Assembly (NCBI GenBank): GCA_963691655.1
Contig: OY829326.1
Span: 116,843,388-116,907,387, forward strand
Reading direction: 5' to 3'
DNA from: Toxonevra muliebris
Taxonomy: Eukaryota; Arthropoda; Insecta; Diptera; Pallopteridae
DNA: 64,000 nt
Below, piece by piece: positions 10,631-22,779 of this stretch. Within the stretch, counting starts at the first letter, position 1. Every line of letters begins with the position of its first letter. The notes beneath the pieces were generated by a model, which worked only from the letters and a program-made list of their open reading frames with translations, did not search any database and had not been told where the DNA came from. The position numbers were made by a program, and so were the translations under genes.

Positions 10631-11059
10631 CAGCGCACTATGGTATTTTCAAAACCCTTTTGGAACAGGAAGGAGTTATCTCATTTCAAAAATTTGTTTC
10701 CACTTTTGTTCATCTGGATATGAAAAACTTTACTATGCTGTCACTTTTTAATTTGACGCCATTTTTGGACCATTTTTTATGTCCCAAAAATATCCCTCCA
10801 TTTGCTCAATTTTATTACATACTGTATAATGTAGACTTCTTCTCCATCACCTAAAAAAATTCCTGTTTAAAAACGCAAAAATTTCAATTGTTTTTATGCC
10901 GCCTGGTGAAGGTAAAAAAATCTTAAAATAGTTCTACAACCAATAATCTCTGTTACATTTCGAATTATAGAATTTTCAGATGGTAGTCGCAAACTGACTT
11001 TCATGGTTGGTTTATGTGGCTGATCTACAGCAGTCTACGCGTAGATCACAATTAACACT

Positions 11060-11350
11060 TTTGTGCCGTATTTGTATGGTCCCTATTGATAAGTTTCCTA
11101 GACCTACAGATATCGTATATCGGTCAGGTCGCACAGGAGGTATTGCATGATGTGAGTGTCTTCCATCTCCTTCTAGTTAAGGAAAGACAGTGCAGGTTAA
11201 TGCTTTTCTTGATCGCTTCCAGAGAAACAGGTACCCGTTCTGCATGGGTTAGGTCAAGAAAGACACCTTTGCACGCTAATTCACCTACTTTCTCATTTCC
11301 ATCAATATTCCTATGGCCAGGAAAACAGATGATTGTGAGATAGTCTGTGG
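11060..11350 (-). mobile_element. LINE RNase H fragment
   Basis: A continuous minus-strand frame reads FPGHRNIDGNEKVGELA, the conserved GNE...ELA end of a LINE RNase H domain, then GVFLDLTHAERVPVSLEAIK and KSINLHCLSLTRRRWKTL. This is the typical linker between RNase H and the C-terminal knuckle. The stop-free length and motif match make it a real fragment. It is not obviously the same family as the neighbouring LINEs. Confidence 0.7.
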
Positions 11351-11359
11351 CTACGTTGG

Positions 11360-13880
11360 GTAAGCATATACAGTGGTTTATATTAGCGTGTGATGAATAT
11401 ACCCCTGCAATCTTTTTTCTAAATTTAGGAAGGTACCAACACTCAAAACTAAACTACTGAACAGTTGACAATTAATCTCCCAAAAACATTTCAAAAGTTC
11501 CTTTAGAAATATAATAGTTCAAGTTGAATATACTTTGAAAATGCATGGAAATTGTTATGTTCCTTCCTAGCTTCATGGCAACTATGGGGATAGCAATTTC
11601 TTCTCTGTACAAATGTACAAAGTCATTAGTTTTCCATTGCTGGCCAATGTTTTCTTTGTACTATCTCATTGTCCACCAAATCGTTTGCATTCTTAAACTT
11701 TTCCATACTTGCTCCTAACATTTGTATTATACAAATTAATTTGAAAGATAAAATTTTTTAAGAAACAAAACTGAACTTTTACAATCCAAAAAAAAAAAAA
11801 AATGCGAATATAAATTTGGCAGCTGAAAATTCAGATTTTTTTAAAAAACAAATTTCGGGTGACGAAAATCGATTTTAAACGACCTCCGTGTGAACACACC
11901 ATTAAAAGAATTTTATAATCATGTCAAATTTTCTACAATTATTTTCAAAGTATATGGGATTTTTAGGAGTTTGAATTTTAATAGAACCACAATAAGGACG
12001 TCTCTCAATCTTAGGTTCACGTTCAAAATATTAAACAATTTTATAGGCCTGAAAGTAAGAAAGTATCTTCGAAGAAGACCGTTTTTTAGGCTGTATCCAA
12101 AAAAAATTATCTTAACTTCTCCAAATTTTGTACTTAATGAAAAACTGACTAATTCCGTTTTCGTGGCCTTTCAAAAACGAAAAATGACAAGGCTTTATTT
12201 AGATTAGTTTCATAATTTTTAACCCGCTTTTGTTTCAGATAAACTGGTAAGGCTGTGAATCGCCGGCGCAGACCAAAACACGCCGTGCATGGCTTTATTT
12301 AATGGTAGCTTGATCCGTCACTTTAGTTTTTTTTTGTAAATAAAACTAAAAAAAGTTAAAACTTATTTCCAAAAGTATTTATATTAAAAAAAAAAAAAAT
12401 CACGAAGTCCATGCATTTTTCATGCTTTTCCACGGTAACCTCCCCTTAAATATATTTCTTTATGAAATAAGTTAGGGCAAGCTTTTTGTATTCATTTAAA
12501 TTAAACGTGGTATATTTTTCTCAGTGCATATTTTGCCCAATTCATAGCATAGCTATTTATTTTCTGAGATTTCTAAAAAGTTGAAGACATACAGAAAAAT
12601 TGTCTCGCCTTTTTGTTTTTTTTTTTTTTGAATTTATAAGTACCTTAAATTTACCTCATAATTATGATAGCAAATAAGGCATAAAGTGTTTAAATTAAAT
12701 GATATCATACTTTTTTGGAAGGGATTTCCAAAAGTAAGCCCAACACGCAACTTAAATTCCCATGTTGATTTTTTTGTGCCACATTTGATTAGATTAAATT
12801 GTAACTAAATATTTCTAATGTTGGCATTCTACCTTCTGCGCTGCTATGTCTGTTGGAGACTAAGTATTTTTGTTGACTGATGTTGGCTGGTTAGCGCTCT
12901 CGTGAATGTTAAATGGCATTTATGAAGCGCATACTCGAACACACCGCAGCTGCCACCCATACCAACAGTAATACACCGTCCCGGCCGATCTCCTGTTGTC
13001 ATCGAAATTGAATGAACGAGCTTCACAAATAGGGCAAACAAGTAAATAATATTATAAATTAATGGTAGCATTAAGTAAATAAAAGAATCAAACACACATT
13101 TATATATAAAAAAAAATGTAAAAAACTAAAAGTACAACACTAAAGCACCCCTTCGGGAGTTGAACGCACTTTGACCTTTTTACAAAAACACTAAACTTAC
13201 ACCGAGTGTATAATACACACATACAGACACACAAACTCAACATTTAAAACAAAAACAAAATTGGAACTTTGACATTTACAGATACATTCATCGCTTGGCA
13301 CTGTTGCTTCAAATTCATTTTTTCTTCTTTTTCTAGACTGTTTTAGTGTGTGTCGATGTGTGCGTAAAAAGAGTATAAACGAATTTTCCATTTACTTTTT
13401 TATGCTCAAGGTAAATGAAAATCGTAGCTACAAAATGGTCCGTATGTAATTTACACTTGTATGCAAGATAAAATTTTTTCTTTCTAGAGATATGAAATGA
13501 AACTTTTCTTTATAGTTTGGCATCATAATCAATTTTCATGCAATATCTGCGCACCAAAAAGCAGCAGTAGTAGGATATAATAACCCATTCCTATTTGTTG
13601 ATATAAAATCATTTAAGGAAAAAACTGCTCACACTGCTTTGCTTGTTTTTTTTTTTTTCTTTTTCGCTTGCAATTTTTTTGTATTAACCTTTAACTATGA
13701 AGATTAATTTTTTGGAGATAGTCTGCACACTATCTTTTGTCAGTTTTTTTAATTTTTCAACGTCCCCAGAAACTCGACCATCGTACTGCAAGTGTAAATA
13801 GCCTGCCAGATGAAATTAGATTTGAGGGTGGGCTGGACTAAACCAAAACTAAAACTAACTAAAAAACGTTCAGCCTCAAA
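11360..13880. other. Non-coding stretch, 2.5 kb, nothing recognisable
   Basis: AT-rich DNA with A runs at about 11789-11801, 12389-12401 and 13110 and T runs near 12620 and 13650. Open frames here (for example about 105 codons from 11890) lack ATG starts, conserved motifs or splice support. I saw no clear terminal repeats. Confidence 0.5.
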
Positions 13881-13889
13881 GACCAGGAC

Positions 13890-15330
13890 GATACCTAAGA
13901 TAGAGCCAATAGAAGAAAGTAGATAGACAGTAAAGATATGTGAGGGGTTAAATGGGAAGAAGAAAAGTCTGTCTAAAGTCTCTCAATCTCAAACTTCTTA
14001 GTTTCACTGATGAACCTTAGAAGCTTAGGAAGAGGGAAAGTATGGAGCCTTAATCCGGTTCTCACAAACGCCGGACATCTACAGAGATAATGCTCAGTAT
14101 TATTGATGTCTTCAAGACATAATAGGTAACTAGGTTTGGTGATGACGCCATGTGCTGACCTTCCTTCTCAATTTCATAAGAAATTCTCCTAACTTCCTGT
14201 CCGGTTGTCAATTCTGCAGGAGCCAAACTCGAACCATCTTCTTCTATGAATAGAACTTGCGAAATCGTTGATTCCACGCATGACCTCTACAGAGCTGATG
14301 CTGAGAAAAGGTTCCGGACCCCTTGGTGAAATTACCTTCCCTTGCCTTCGTTGGCTAGTTTGTCGGCCAGTTCATTCCTTGTAATACCACAGTGTCCTGG
14401 AACTAAATAGTGTTTTGCAACACTCTTTAGTTTTTCCTTACACTCGCTGACCAATTTCGAAGAGCTGTCAGGGTTAGCAAGGGTCTTTAGTGCAGCCTAG
14501 CTGTCGTTACAGACGCCTATACACTTCCCACGCCATCTTTTCTCAATTATACAGCATGCTACATCCAGGATAGCGAAGACCTCCGTTGGGAAGACTTTCG
14601 TCATCTGTTCAGTAGCAAAAGAGTACTTGGTTTCTTCGTCCAAGTACCAACCGAATCTATTACCGTTTGAAGTTTTGGATCCGTCAGTATAGAGAACAGT
14701 GAATACTGCCCTAACAACTAGTGGTATATTTGGCTGTGTTCCGTATCCCCTTCATCATGCCAGACTCCGTTTAACCTGAGTCTGTTAGTTGCTTTCATCG
14801 CCTCCTTACGAATATGGAGAACCAGAGGAAGCAAATCAAGTTATTGCACCAGTTATACCCAAACACTTCTCTGAGGTTTGGTTAGAGAGGTCGATGTGGA
14901 TTTAGATAAAGTTCTCCTCCACCATACTACTTAGGCATGTATGGCAATAGGTTTTACAAGACCAATGTATAGCCAAAATACTAATTCTGGATTCAGACTC
15001 CAAGTCTTGCCAAAGGCTCGTCTTCACTGCCAGAAAACCTTTAGTGCACGCGAGATCTTCAGCTCGACGTGCGTTTTCTATATCAATTTGCAAACTTCAG
15101 AAGACAACTGCAGTGTTAGTTGGTTCGTTGGTAGTAAAGGGCCATCCTATTGAGGACACTAAGCTACTTTTGTTAGGATTCACTGAAAGACCCAGTAGAT
15201 CGCACCAAAGCTCGATTCTGTCCAGGACTTCTTGGAAAAAAATAAGAACTTTCCCGCCAAATTTGACTGGCCGACAGAATCATCTTTGTAATTTGTATAG
15301 AATTGGGAACCTGGTAATGTTCTTGAGTCC
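13890..15330 (-). mobile_element. I-group LINE ORF2 fragment (RT thumb, RNase H, zinc knuckle)
   Basis: Minus strand, from about 15290: VLIFFQEVLDRIELWCDLLG and LSVNPNKSSLV (C-terminal RT), then about 15090-14900 KTSLWQDLESESRISILAIH. RNase H follows with all three acidic markers: LYTDGSKTSNGNRFGWYLDE (about 14695-14640), FPTEVFAILDVACC (about 14600) and VCNDS (about 14500), then LVPGHCGITRNELADKLAN (about 14405-14345). The end has CLEDINNTEHYLCRCPAFVR, the C-terminal knuckle (about 14110-14050). Frameshifts and stops break it. A second piece of the same family is at 46.7 kb. Confidence 0.82.
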
Positions 15331-15819
15331 ATTTTGACACATTCGTCATCTATTACAACGCACTGGACTACATATTAAAGCAAACTACTGTACAGTTTTC
15401 GAAGCCTGAAGCCTTGATTTCCCGAATTTTGACTGACTTTGATTTGTTTTTTCTCGCACTGACATTGATTTGTTTTTGTTTATTAAGGTCCAGTACCTTT
15501 GCTCCAAATTGCGGAAGAACAGGTATCTCCAAACTTGATTACAATATTTTTAATACCTCTGGCATTGACTTTGTACCGTTCGGCCAGCTGTCTGTAAAAA
15601 AATTTTCAGTACAGTAATTGTGCACAATTTGCTTAAGGACATGATCTTCAACTCGAAGCAGCGCGAAAACTAGAATAAGACTAGCGAAAAAAGAACTAAC
15701 AAAAAAAGAAGAATCGTTTGCACCTTCTATGCTTACCGCATATTGATCAAACGTCTACACTGTGAGAAATATTAAATTGGAAGTTTGCAGTTTCTTTTCC
15801 CTTTTCGTCTGTAATTGAG

Positions 15820-16680
15820 CCAATCTGATTTCTATGCAGTTTTTGACTGCCTCTCACTATTTTGACCACTTTTCATTGCCTCATGCTGCTGGTTTCTGGT
15901 TGTCTCTAAATATTGCTTTGTACGTCTGATTGTCTTTGGCTATTTTCGATTACAGCTAGACTTCAAACTGTCGTTGAAGCCATTGATTATATGATATTTT
16001 ATTAGTTCTAATTGCCGAAATCTAAGAAGTTATTATAAACGTATTAAAAACATAAACAAACCTCTTATTGCCAAAGTCTGTTTCTAACTAATTTTGTTTA
16101 CCTCAGACTACCTTCGTTTCCCTGTTTAGCTATTTCTAGCTGCCCCTGTTCACCTTTGACTGTCTCTGACAATTTTTTGCCAAACTCAAATTGCTTATCA
16201 TTGGCTCAAACTCCTTTGGATTAACTCTGGTTGACCCTACACAGTTCTAATCGCATTTCGATTGAGTCCGGTATCCCCTGACTATTTTTCACGACTTCAA
16301 CCTATCTCTCAATACCTCAAGCAACCTCAGAATATCTTTGACTTGTGCTACAAATTGCCTCTGACGACCTCTGATTGCATGTGACTGCATTAGACAGCTT
16401 CTGACTTCTTGAAGTCCCCGATTGCCTCCGACCATCTTAGGTTTTCATGATATTTTATTGGCTGTAATTGCCAAGCCAAGTTCTATTTTGAACTCTGATT
16501 GTCTCAGACTGACTCTAACAATATTTTTTTTACTTAAACTAGCCATGATTGCCTCTGAGTGCCTTGGACTACCTCAACTGATTCAAACTAACTCTGATTA
16601 CCTTATTTTTTCTCTGGCTTCCTTTTACCCCTCAAATAACCTCTTTTTAGCTCTGGTTGGCTTTGAAGATTCAGCAAAAT
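15820..16680 (+). repeat. Degenerate minisatellite of about 11-12 bp with a longer-range duplication
   Basis: The plus strand repeats variants of GCCTCTGATTGC / TGCCTCTGACTG dozens of times with heavy drift. A non-repeat insert beginning ATGATATTTTATTRGYT (15991 and again 16447) recurs 456 bp later and is followed both times by AATTGCC. The array therefore probably grew partly by a larger segmental duplication. The long open frame here (16422-16688) is a by-product of the repeat. Confidence 0.65.
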
Positions 16681-16689
16681 TATTATAAG

Positions 16690-18345
16690 TTGTATTGAGA
16701 TTAAACATTATTAGATTAAGTTAGACTTAAGAGAAGTATATGTGATAGTTTAAACAATTCTGTTCTTTTCTATCTATCTTGAATCACCATACAATATATA
16801 CGCTTGATGAACCTTCTTAGAACTGCTAGCGAAATTTCTGTTGATTCCTTCAGTTCTCCGGCAAGCCTGTCACCTAACAAATGAAATAAATGAATCTGGA
16901 AATTAGGGCATTCACAGAGGAGGCTTCAGTTTCGATCGTAGTTAGGTGCTCTAACTCCAATCCTCGAACTCATTATACCAACAACACAAAAACCTGTGCG
17001 TACTCCAATTACAACTCAAATCTTCAGAGAGTTCAAGCTGTTTTCAATTTTCCTTCAACATTTTCAGGATATCAAGGTTTTGACATTTAAAATTCCAAAT
17101 ATAAATATACACAGTGTGGTACAAATTATAATTTAACAAATCCGCCCACAGTACTCTTAATTAATGATATAAAAATTTGAGAAAATATACATAAACCAGC
17201 AATGAAGGTGTGTATAACAAATATACTCTTAATTGCAAAAAGAGCAGATGACAAAAATTAAAACCACACACCTACATACATAAATGTATAAAGATAACTA
17301 AAGTATGTATGAATCCGTTTTGTTCCTTAGTTAATCGTTCTGCACAGTGTGTCTGTCATTTACAGTAAAATTTATTAATAAAAATATATTTTGCAGCTTA
17401 GTAGTGATGCTTCTTTGTATGTATGCATGTGGCATTTATAGTATCTCCCTCTATGAGTATGAGAAAGAATGAATGAATGTATGCGTAAAACATTATCCTG
17501 AGTACATAAATCAAGCTACTTGCTTAGAATATTTATAAAGGACTTATGGCAACTCCTTAAGGAAAATGACAAGGACATGATTCCACAAATACATGCACAT
17601 ATACATACATACATATTCACATGAGCTAACATTGATACAAACATACGCATGTATGCACTCACACACACATATTCATTTTCATTTCCTTAATACGTGCAAC
17701 ATACATAGATAGATAGAACTAACTAAATTCACACACACTCAAACGAGTAGAAGATTAAGTTGATCTCTTTTTACTTGTAAGGGAATAGAAACTGGAGGGC
17801 GGATGTAGCTGTGAAAAACTCTTTTTCGACGAATAGTTGTTGTTGTTTTTTTTTGGCTGAAAGTGATTGAAACTTTGTCAAAGTGAAGTGTTAATATTAT
17901 TATTAGTATTTGTGATAGATATGTATGCACATAATTAATTCCGCCCTAGGAAATTGAAACAGTTTAATCAAAGCCTAATCACTTCTGGTAAAAGTTTATT
18001 AACAAGAAATGCGCAAAAAAAAACAAAAACGGGAAAATGTTCAAATGAGATGCTGTGTGGCTGTTTTCGAAAGGTAGATTAAAAGCGAAAGCTTTTTGGT
18101 GGAACTCTACTGGATGTTTTGCTTTAGCAAAACAAATATGTGGCACAAATATATAAGAATTTAAACACACTTTTCTCTTAATTGATAGAATACAATTTAA
18201 TGTTGGTGAGGTTAGCAAAATTGGTTATGAATTATAAGCATGTCTAGTTTTAGACTAAGATTACCTTAACGCCCTGAATCCTACAAGAAGTTGAGCATTA
18301 TACCAGGGTCTATAGTACTGTACCTTTGGTAAACTCCCAAGCATA
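16690..18345. other. Non-coding stretch with microsatellite patches
   Basis: AT-rich sequence containing TATG/CATA and CA-rich runs (about 17260-17300, 17590-17680). No open frame with a recognisable product, no tRNA and no inverted-repeat element was noted. Confidence 0.5.
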
Positions 18346-18351
18346 TCTTTC

Positions 18352-19460
18352 GAAGAAAATATTCATATACAATTTTTATAAAACTGATGTTTAAATATAA
18401 TAAATTAAATACGATGAAGCATTTGATGGATCCTATCAGGCTAAGGAGAAAAGTGGATAAATGTCTTAAAGCTTTAAAAAAATGTTTGCTTCCGAGTTTT
18501 CTTAATCTTAACCAAAAAAAATGGCCAAAAATGACAAAAAAAAATTCACAGAAAAATCAATTTAAATTTTTTCAAATAAATATTATTCAATTTGGATTCC
18601 AATATATTTTTTATCATGAAAGACATAATTTCGATAACTCATTGACTTGCCATTACTGATAATATACCCAACCTCAAAAAAATGATCATCAGTGGGAATT
18701 TGGGCCATTATCAATGATGAGGAGCCCGGATCAGGTTGGCATTTATTCCCTAAATTCGTGCAGTCACAGCCTTGAAAGAGATTTTCCGAGTCGGGGTGCT
18801 CTGAGCAATAATGGGTTAAAGGATTAATTATATTTAAGATTAAGAACTTTGAAGCTGATTCAATAACACTGCCATGCATGGGTCTGGTGAACAATATGGT
18901 TTCTAGTGTTTGCGAATGAATTTTTTATGCTGAACACGAATCTGAGGTCAAAAACTTCCCATCACGTCACGTTTTAGAAAAAAATGGGATTGACACCCCT
19001 GAAAATACCATGACGTGCTACAAAACTTCGTACGATTTCAATTCAAATTTATTTTTCAAATTTTTTTTTATATTTGACATTTTCGAAAGAAACCGATTGA
19101 AGTAAAAAATATTTAAAAATCGTTCCATGGCGAAATTATAACAGGTAATAGCAGCGTCAGCTCTGTCTTCTTCTCTAATTTTTTTTATATGAAGATAATC
19201 TTAACTGTCAAAATCTTTGTTTTTTTTTTTTGTTTTCCATGCATTTGTTCTTGTGCTTTTGACAATTACGATTTTTAGCAACAAAAAAGTAGCGTGTTGT
19301 TATTGTTACGTTGTACTTGTAGTAATGCTGCTACCACCATGTTAAATCCGCCTTGAATCGTTCAATAGATTTTATTTTGACTTTTTTTCCTTCCACTGGC
19401 AATCAATATAAAAAATTAGAAAAAAGTTTTCCAATACAAAAACAAATTCAACTTTCCCCT
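18352..19460. mobile_element. Dispersed repeat family A, copy 1 (truncated, with a nested insertion)
   Basis: This segment aligns along most of its length with 55985-56830: TATTCATAT at both starts, then AAACTGATGTTTAAATA, CTTAAAGCTTTA, GAGTTTTCTTAATCTTAA, and later CCACTGGCAAT at both ends. Copy 1 lacks the G-rich ends seen in copy 2. A minus-strand frame at 18894-18583 (ending ..CDCTNLGNKCQPDPG..) lies inside the conserved part and may be a relic of a coding region, but I do not recognise it. The copy is interrupted by the 230-bp element at 19126-19355. Confidence 0.75.
19126..19355. mobile_element. Nested 230-bp TIR element with perfect 8-bp target duplication
   Basis: Copy 2 of the host repeat shows the empty site. 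Here AATCGTTC is present on both sides (19118-19125 and 19356-19363). The ends are imperfect inverted repeats: CATGGCGAAATTATAACAGG on the left, and CAAGGCGGATTTAACATGG as the reverse complement of the right end. Both are followed by a GGTAGCAGC-like block. CA...TG ends with 8-bp duplications occur in the hAT and P superfamilies; the CATG start and the TAACA-GGT spacing recall P-element ends, but this is only suggestive. No coding capacity. Confidence 0.85.
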
Positions 19461-19569
19461 TATTCATTCGAAGAAAAGTATTACAACAGTGGCATAAATA
19501 TTTATTACCACCTGATGTTATTGTTTTCTGTGCTCAGAATTTTTGAGCTGAGGAATTAATTTTTGCATC

Positions 19570-20870
19570 TGTTTTTATACAAAAAAATATTCCAAAGGGA
19601 GCTTCGGAGCAAAGGTTAGAAAAATGGAAGCGCCATCTATGGAACGACCGATTGCGTTTTAATTTTGCTCGCCTGGATTTATTTGTCGCCTTTATTTTGA
19701 TCTCAAATACATTCTAAAGGGGTCTTCGCAACAAAAATCGGGGAAAAGTCGCATTTTTCCTCATAGTAAAACGAGCCTTCCGATTTTGTTGAAATTTTAT
19801 GCACCATAGTTTTTTTTGGCCATGTTCCTTGGCCCCTATATCGATCCAAAAAAATATTCCAAAAGGGCTCCGGAGAAAAAGTTAGTAACAATTTTATAAA
19901 AATAAAAATGCGAAGGGGAGAGTAGGTCAGGTTAGGTTTGAGTTGCTGTTTAGAGACACACTTAGGCTTGAACGGCCCATTGTTAAACTACGTGGTTGGA
20001 CCGACAGTTTAACGCCAGTTCCGAACGGAGATGTTCCAATTTGTTATCACTTGGGGTAAGTTAAAAAAAAAATAATGTAAGACATCTTGTATTACCCCCT
20101 CTTCTCAAAAAGGGCTGTCGTGATAGAGGTTACAAAATCGGTCCGTTCTAACCCTTAACCCCAGAAAGTGTATATTTTCTGAATTTTCTTTAGTAAATCT
20201 TATGAATGCAGAAGGGGGTGATTTTAGGTTTTTCGCTCTCTCAAAAAGTTTTTCAATTCAGGAACAAAGATAATAAAGTCTGTCAAAGACATTGAAAGCA
20301 AAAAATTTATTTCTTAAATTACATTTCAATAAAAAAGGTTTCATCCATTACCCAGCTTGACCTTCCTATTTTCTCATACAATGTAATGGTTATAAAATCG
20401 TAAGGGAAAATTTTATTCTCAATCTGCGGTACTTCTCTAGGTGCGCTTTGACCCTCCTCAGATCCTGAATTTTAGCAAGATGGTTTCCTCTTTTGCTTAT
20501 CAGCTCTTGTCCAAGGAAATACTTTCCTGATTGTGCTGCCTCCTAATCCATAAGAGGGTTAATGTTCCTGTTTAGAGATGGAATAAATGTTCTCTTACTG
20601 CCTACTCTTAACTCTAACAATACTTGTTTGCTTACTTATTCATATACACTACCGTGTTCTGTCTAGTTTAATTACTGTACTTACATTCACTGAATTGTAT
20701 CTTCTTGCTATTTCCTAATGGGATGCTAATTTATCTTTTTATACTCTACTAAGCTAACACTTCTTTTTGCTGAAATAAAATTTAGTTCTGTTGCACAAGA
20801 GAATTCTTCGCATTCGGTACTTATTTCGCACCCGCTGGTAAAAAAGCATGCAAGCGCAAAACAGTTCCTA
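19570..20870. other. Non-coding stretch; short dispersed-repeat-like pieces
   Basis: About 19917-20040 begins GTAGGTCAGGTTAGGTTTG and continues ACACACTTAGGC, which resembles short repeats I associate with fruit-fly genomes, without proof. About 19690-19860 has two related pieces (TCGGGGAAAAGTCGC and CTCCGGAGAAAAAG with AAAAATATTCCAAA) that suggest a small local repeat. No coding region was identified. Confidence 0.4.
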
Positions 20871-20920
20871 TTAACCTTAGAAAGGCAACAGGAGTGACCA
20901 GTCAACCCACTACTGATTCC
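20871..20920 (-). mobile_element. Solo TTAA-type (piggyBac-like) element end
   Basis: TTAACCTTAGAAAGGCAACA (20871-20890), followed by GGAGTGACCAGTCAACCCA, matches the reverse complement of the right end of the complete MITE at 58.2 kb over about 45 bp. It then diverges. TTAA plus CCTTAGAAAG is close to the ends of piggyBac-type elements. The partner end was not found nearby. Minus-strand frames at 21060-21300 might be a transposase relic, but no motif was convincing. Confidence 0.55.
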
Positions 20921-21613
20921 AACGTGTCCTGTTTGACTTTATTGTCTTTATTCAGTTTGCACAAGCCACACTTTAGTTTTAAGATGATTTTAATCTTTAC
21001 TTTTCTGTCCGACATATAAGTAAATAATATCACTTCTGATATGTACTCTTTATTTAGGTTGCCTTACATACAGAATTCAATCTATGCTGCAATATTTACG
21101 ATTGGGCGTTTCCCCATGAATTTAAATTATTCGTTTTTTACCCAAATACTCTTTCTCCAGTACCTTCCTCAGTTCGTGATCTATCTGTGTATCACTTAAT
21201 AGTACGTCCTTTGAATGTGTCGTTGCTTTCCAAAACCATTTAGTCATTCTTATTGGTAAAGAGTTTCTCAAAGTAAAATATTTTATTGTTTTCGTTCCAT
21301 GGGTAGACCAAGTGACAGTTACTTTTCAATGAGTTGCCTTGGTCGCTAAGCCATATAGATTTCCCCATACATCATTTAACTACTTTATTGTGGCTTTTCT
21401 TGTGATTCTTCAAAGGTTTTCTTACAAAAGTTTTGGTCAGCTGTAGTCTCTTAATAATATATAAGGACCTGTAAAGTTATAATATCAAAATAATTAATTT
21501 TACTATTTTTTGTTGATTTTTAAAACCACCCTCTTTTGGTTTTTTTTTAGTTTAGGTCACTCTGGTGTAGTCAATTAGCTAGAAATTTCAAAACTTTTTT
21601 TTAAATAACTAAT

Positions 21614-21730
21614 GCCTGGTTTTCACTATGTTAAATTGAATAAAATTTGCCAGCATGTTGGCAAATTTCATATGAGAAATTTTCTCTTTTTCTCTCATTG
21701 ATGGCAAATATGACATAGTGAAAACCAAGC
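21614..21730. mobile_element. 117-bp palindromic MITE
   Basis: The ends GCCTGGTTTTCACTATGT (21614-21631) and the reverse complement of 21713-21730 (GCTTGGTTTTCACTATGT) match at 17 of 18 positions. Both arms continue into ATTTGCCA-like sequence, so the element folds into a near-complete hairpin. It has no coding capacity, and I did not resolve the target duplication. Confidence 0.75.
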
Positions 21731-22578
21731 ATAAAACGCAATGAATTTTCTTTTCAATGAATACAAATCTATTAAAATCGGTGCAACAGTTTTTCAAAAA
21801 ACTGAAAAAACAAGTTTTGGGTCACCAGTAACCAATGATTCCAAAAGGGTTAAGTAGAATTTAATTTTTTGTTAGACCACTTTGGGAATATTGCATCGAG
21901 ATATAAAACAATAACAAAAATAATGATTTAAATCAGTACTAAATTTATTTCTGCTTTATGATAATTTATAAAATTCCAAAAAAGTAGACAAGCAGACAAA
22001 AAAAAAAAAAAAAGTACAAATTACGGTACTAATATTAACGAATATTTTTCGTAAATGTTGATATGACTTTTCTGACATTTTGTGTGGAAGAAAGAAATAA
22101 CGAGAAAAATAAAAATAATTTATATAAAATTTTCCATCACATTTACTTCGAAGTATAATCGATGAGAACAAATGAAGACGAAATGTTTCAAGCTGAATCA
22201 GAGAAGAAAAAAAGGATACCCAGGAGATTCCTTTGTTCTGTTATGGTTTCGTTTTGATTTGTTTGTGTGCACTGAGCCTCATAAAAAGTTTATTACAACA
22301 TTTTTCACTTCATTTACACATGCATATATGTATATATATCTATCTTATATATACCCAGTCGGAAACAAAGCACTCCAAAAGGCTTTTTAAAGTGTTTTGT
22401 GCAAAGCAAAGAGGTCTTTGCTTTACCATTACTTACCATTACGTTTTTTACATTGCATGTCCTAGGCGATCAGCACGAGAGCGCATAGTAGAATGAGAGC
22501 CGTACAGCAGAAATAGCAGTGCTCTCTTTTCTTTGCAGACTACCACACTATTTTCTTGCAAACCTATAATCTCTTTTA
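21731..22578. other. Non-coding stretch with one TTAA-type end
   Basis: At 21841-21853 CCAAAAGGGTTAA reads, on the minus strand, as TTAACCCTTTTGG followed by ATCATTGGTTACTGGTGACC. This aligns with the end at 31348 (TTAACACTTTCGG, ACCATTGGTCCCCGGTCACC), so both belong to one family. The remainder is AT-rich with an A run near 22000 and TATA-type microsatellite near 22330. Confidence 0.45.
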
Positions 22579-22773
22579 CTCCATTTAACCTCCGCAGTTA
22601 GGCTAAGCAAAGCAATTTTTCAAACGCTGCAAGCAGTGAGACAAAGCAAAGTATCGATAACACGAACAACAAATACGATGTTCGTATTATCATCCTCTTG
22701 CTTTGTTTCATAGCAAGCAGCGATTGAAAAGTATAATGCTTTGCTTTTGCTTTATTGCGGAGTTTAAATGGAG
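22579..22773. mobile_element. 195-bp foldback element
   Basis: Two arms of about 90 bp are imperfect inverted repeats. The left starts CTCCATTTAACCTCCGCA (22579) and the reverse complement of the right starts CTCCATTTAAACTCCGCA (22773). Both arms share AAGCAAAGCA, CGCTGC and ACAAAGCAA blocks and meet at a short centre near 22668-22679. Sequence just right of the hAT insertion at 24.3 kb (GTTCGTATTATC...CTCTTGC) resembles the inner right arm, which hints at a second copy. Confidence 0.7.
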
Positions 22774-22779
22774 GAAGAA

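Noticed and set aside
11890..12207. 105-codon frame
   Set aside because: Begins at GTG, not ATG; composition matches random AT-rich DNA.
13990..14030. CACTGATGAACC as another hammerhead
   Set aside because: No pairing stem II and no GAAA; lies in LINE coding sequence.
21060..21450. Possible piggyBac transposase relic on minus strand next to the TTAA end
   Set aside because: Only a vague FYFEKLFTN-like match; no catalytic aspartates could be assigned.
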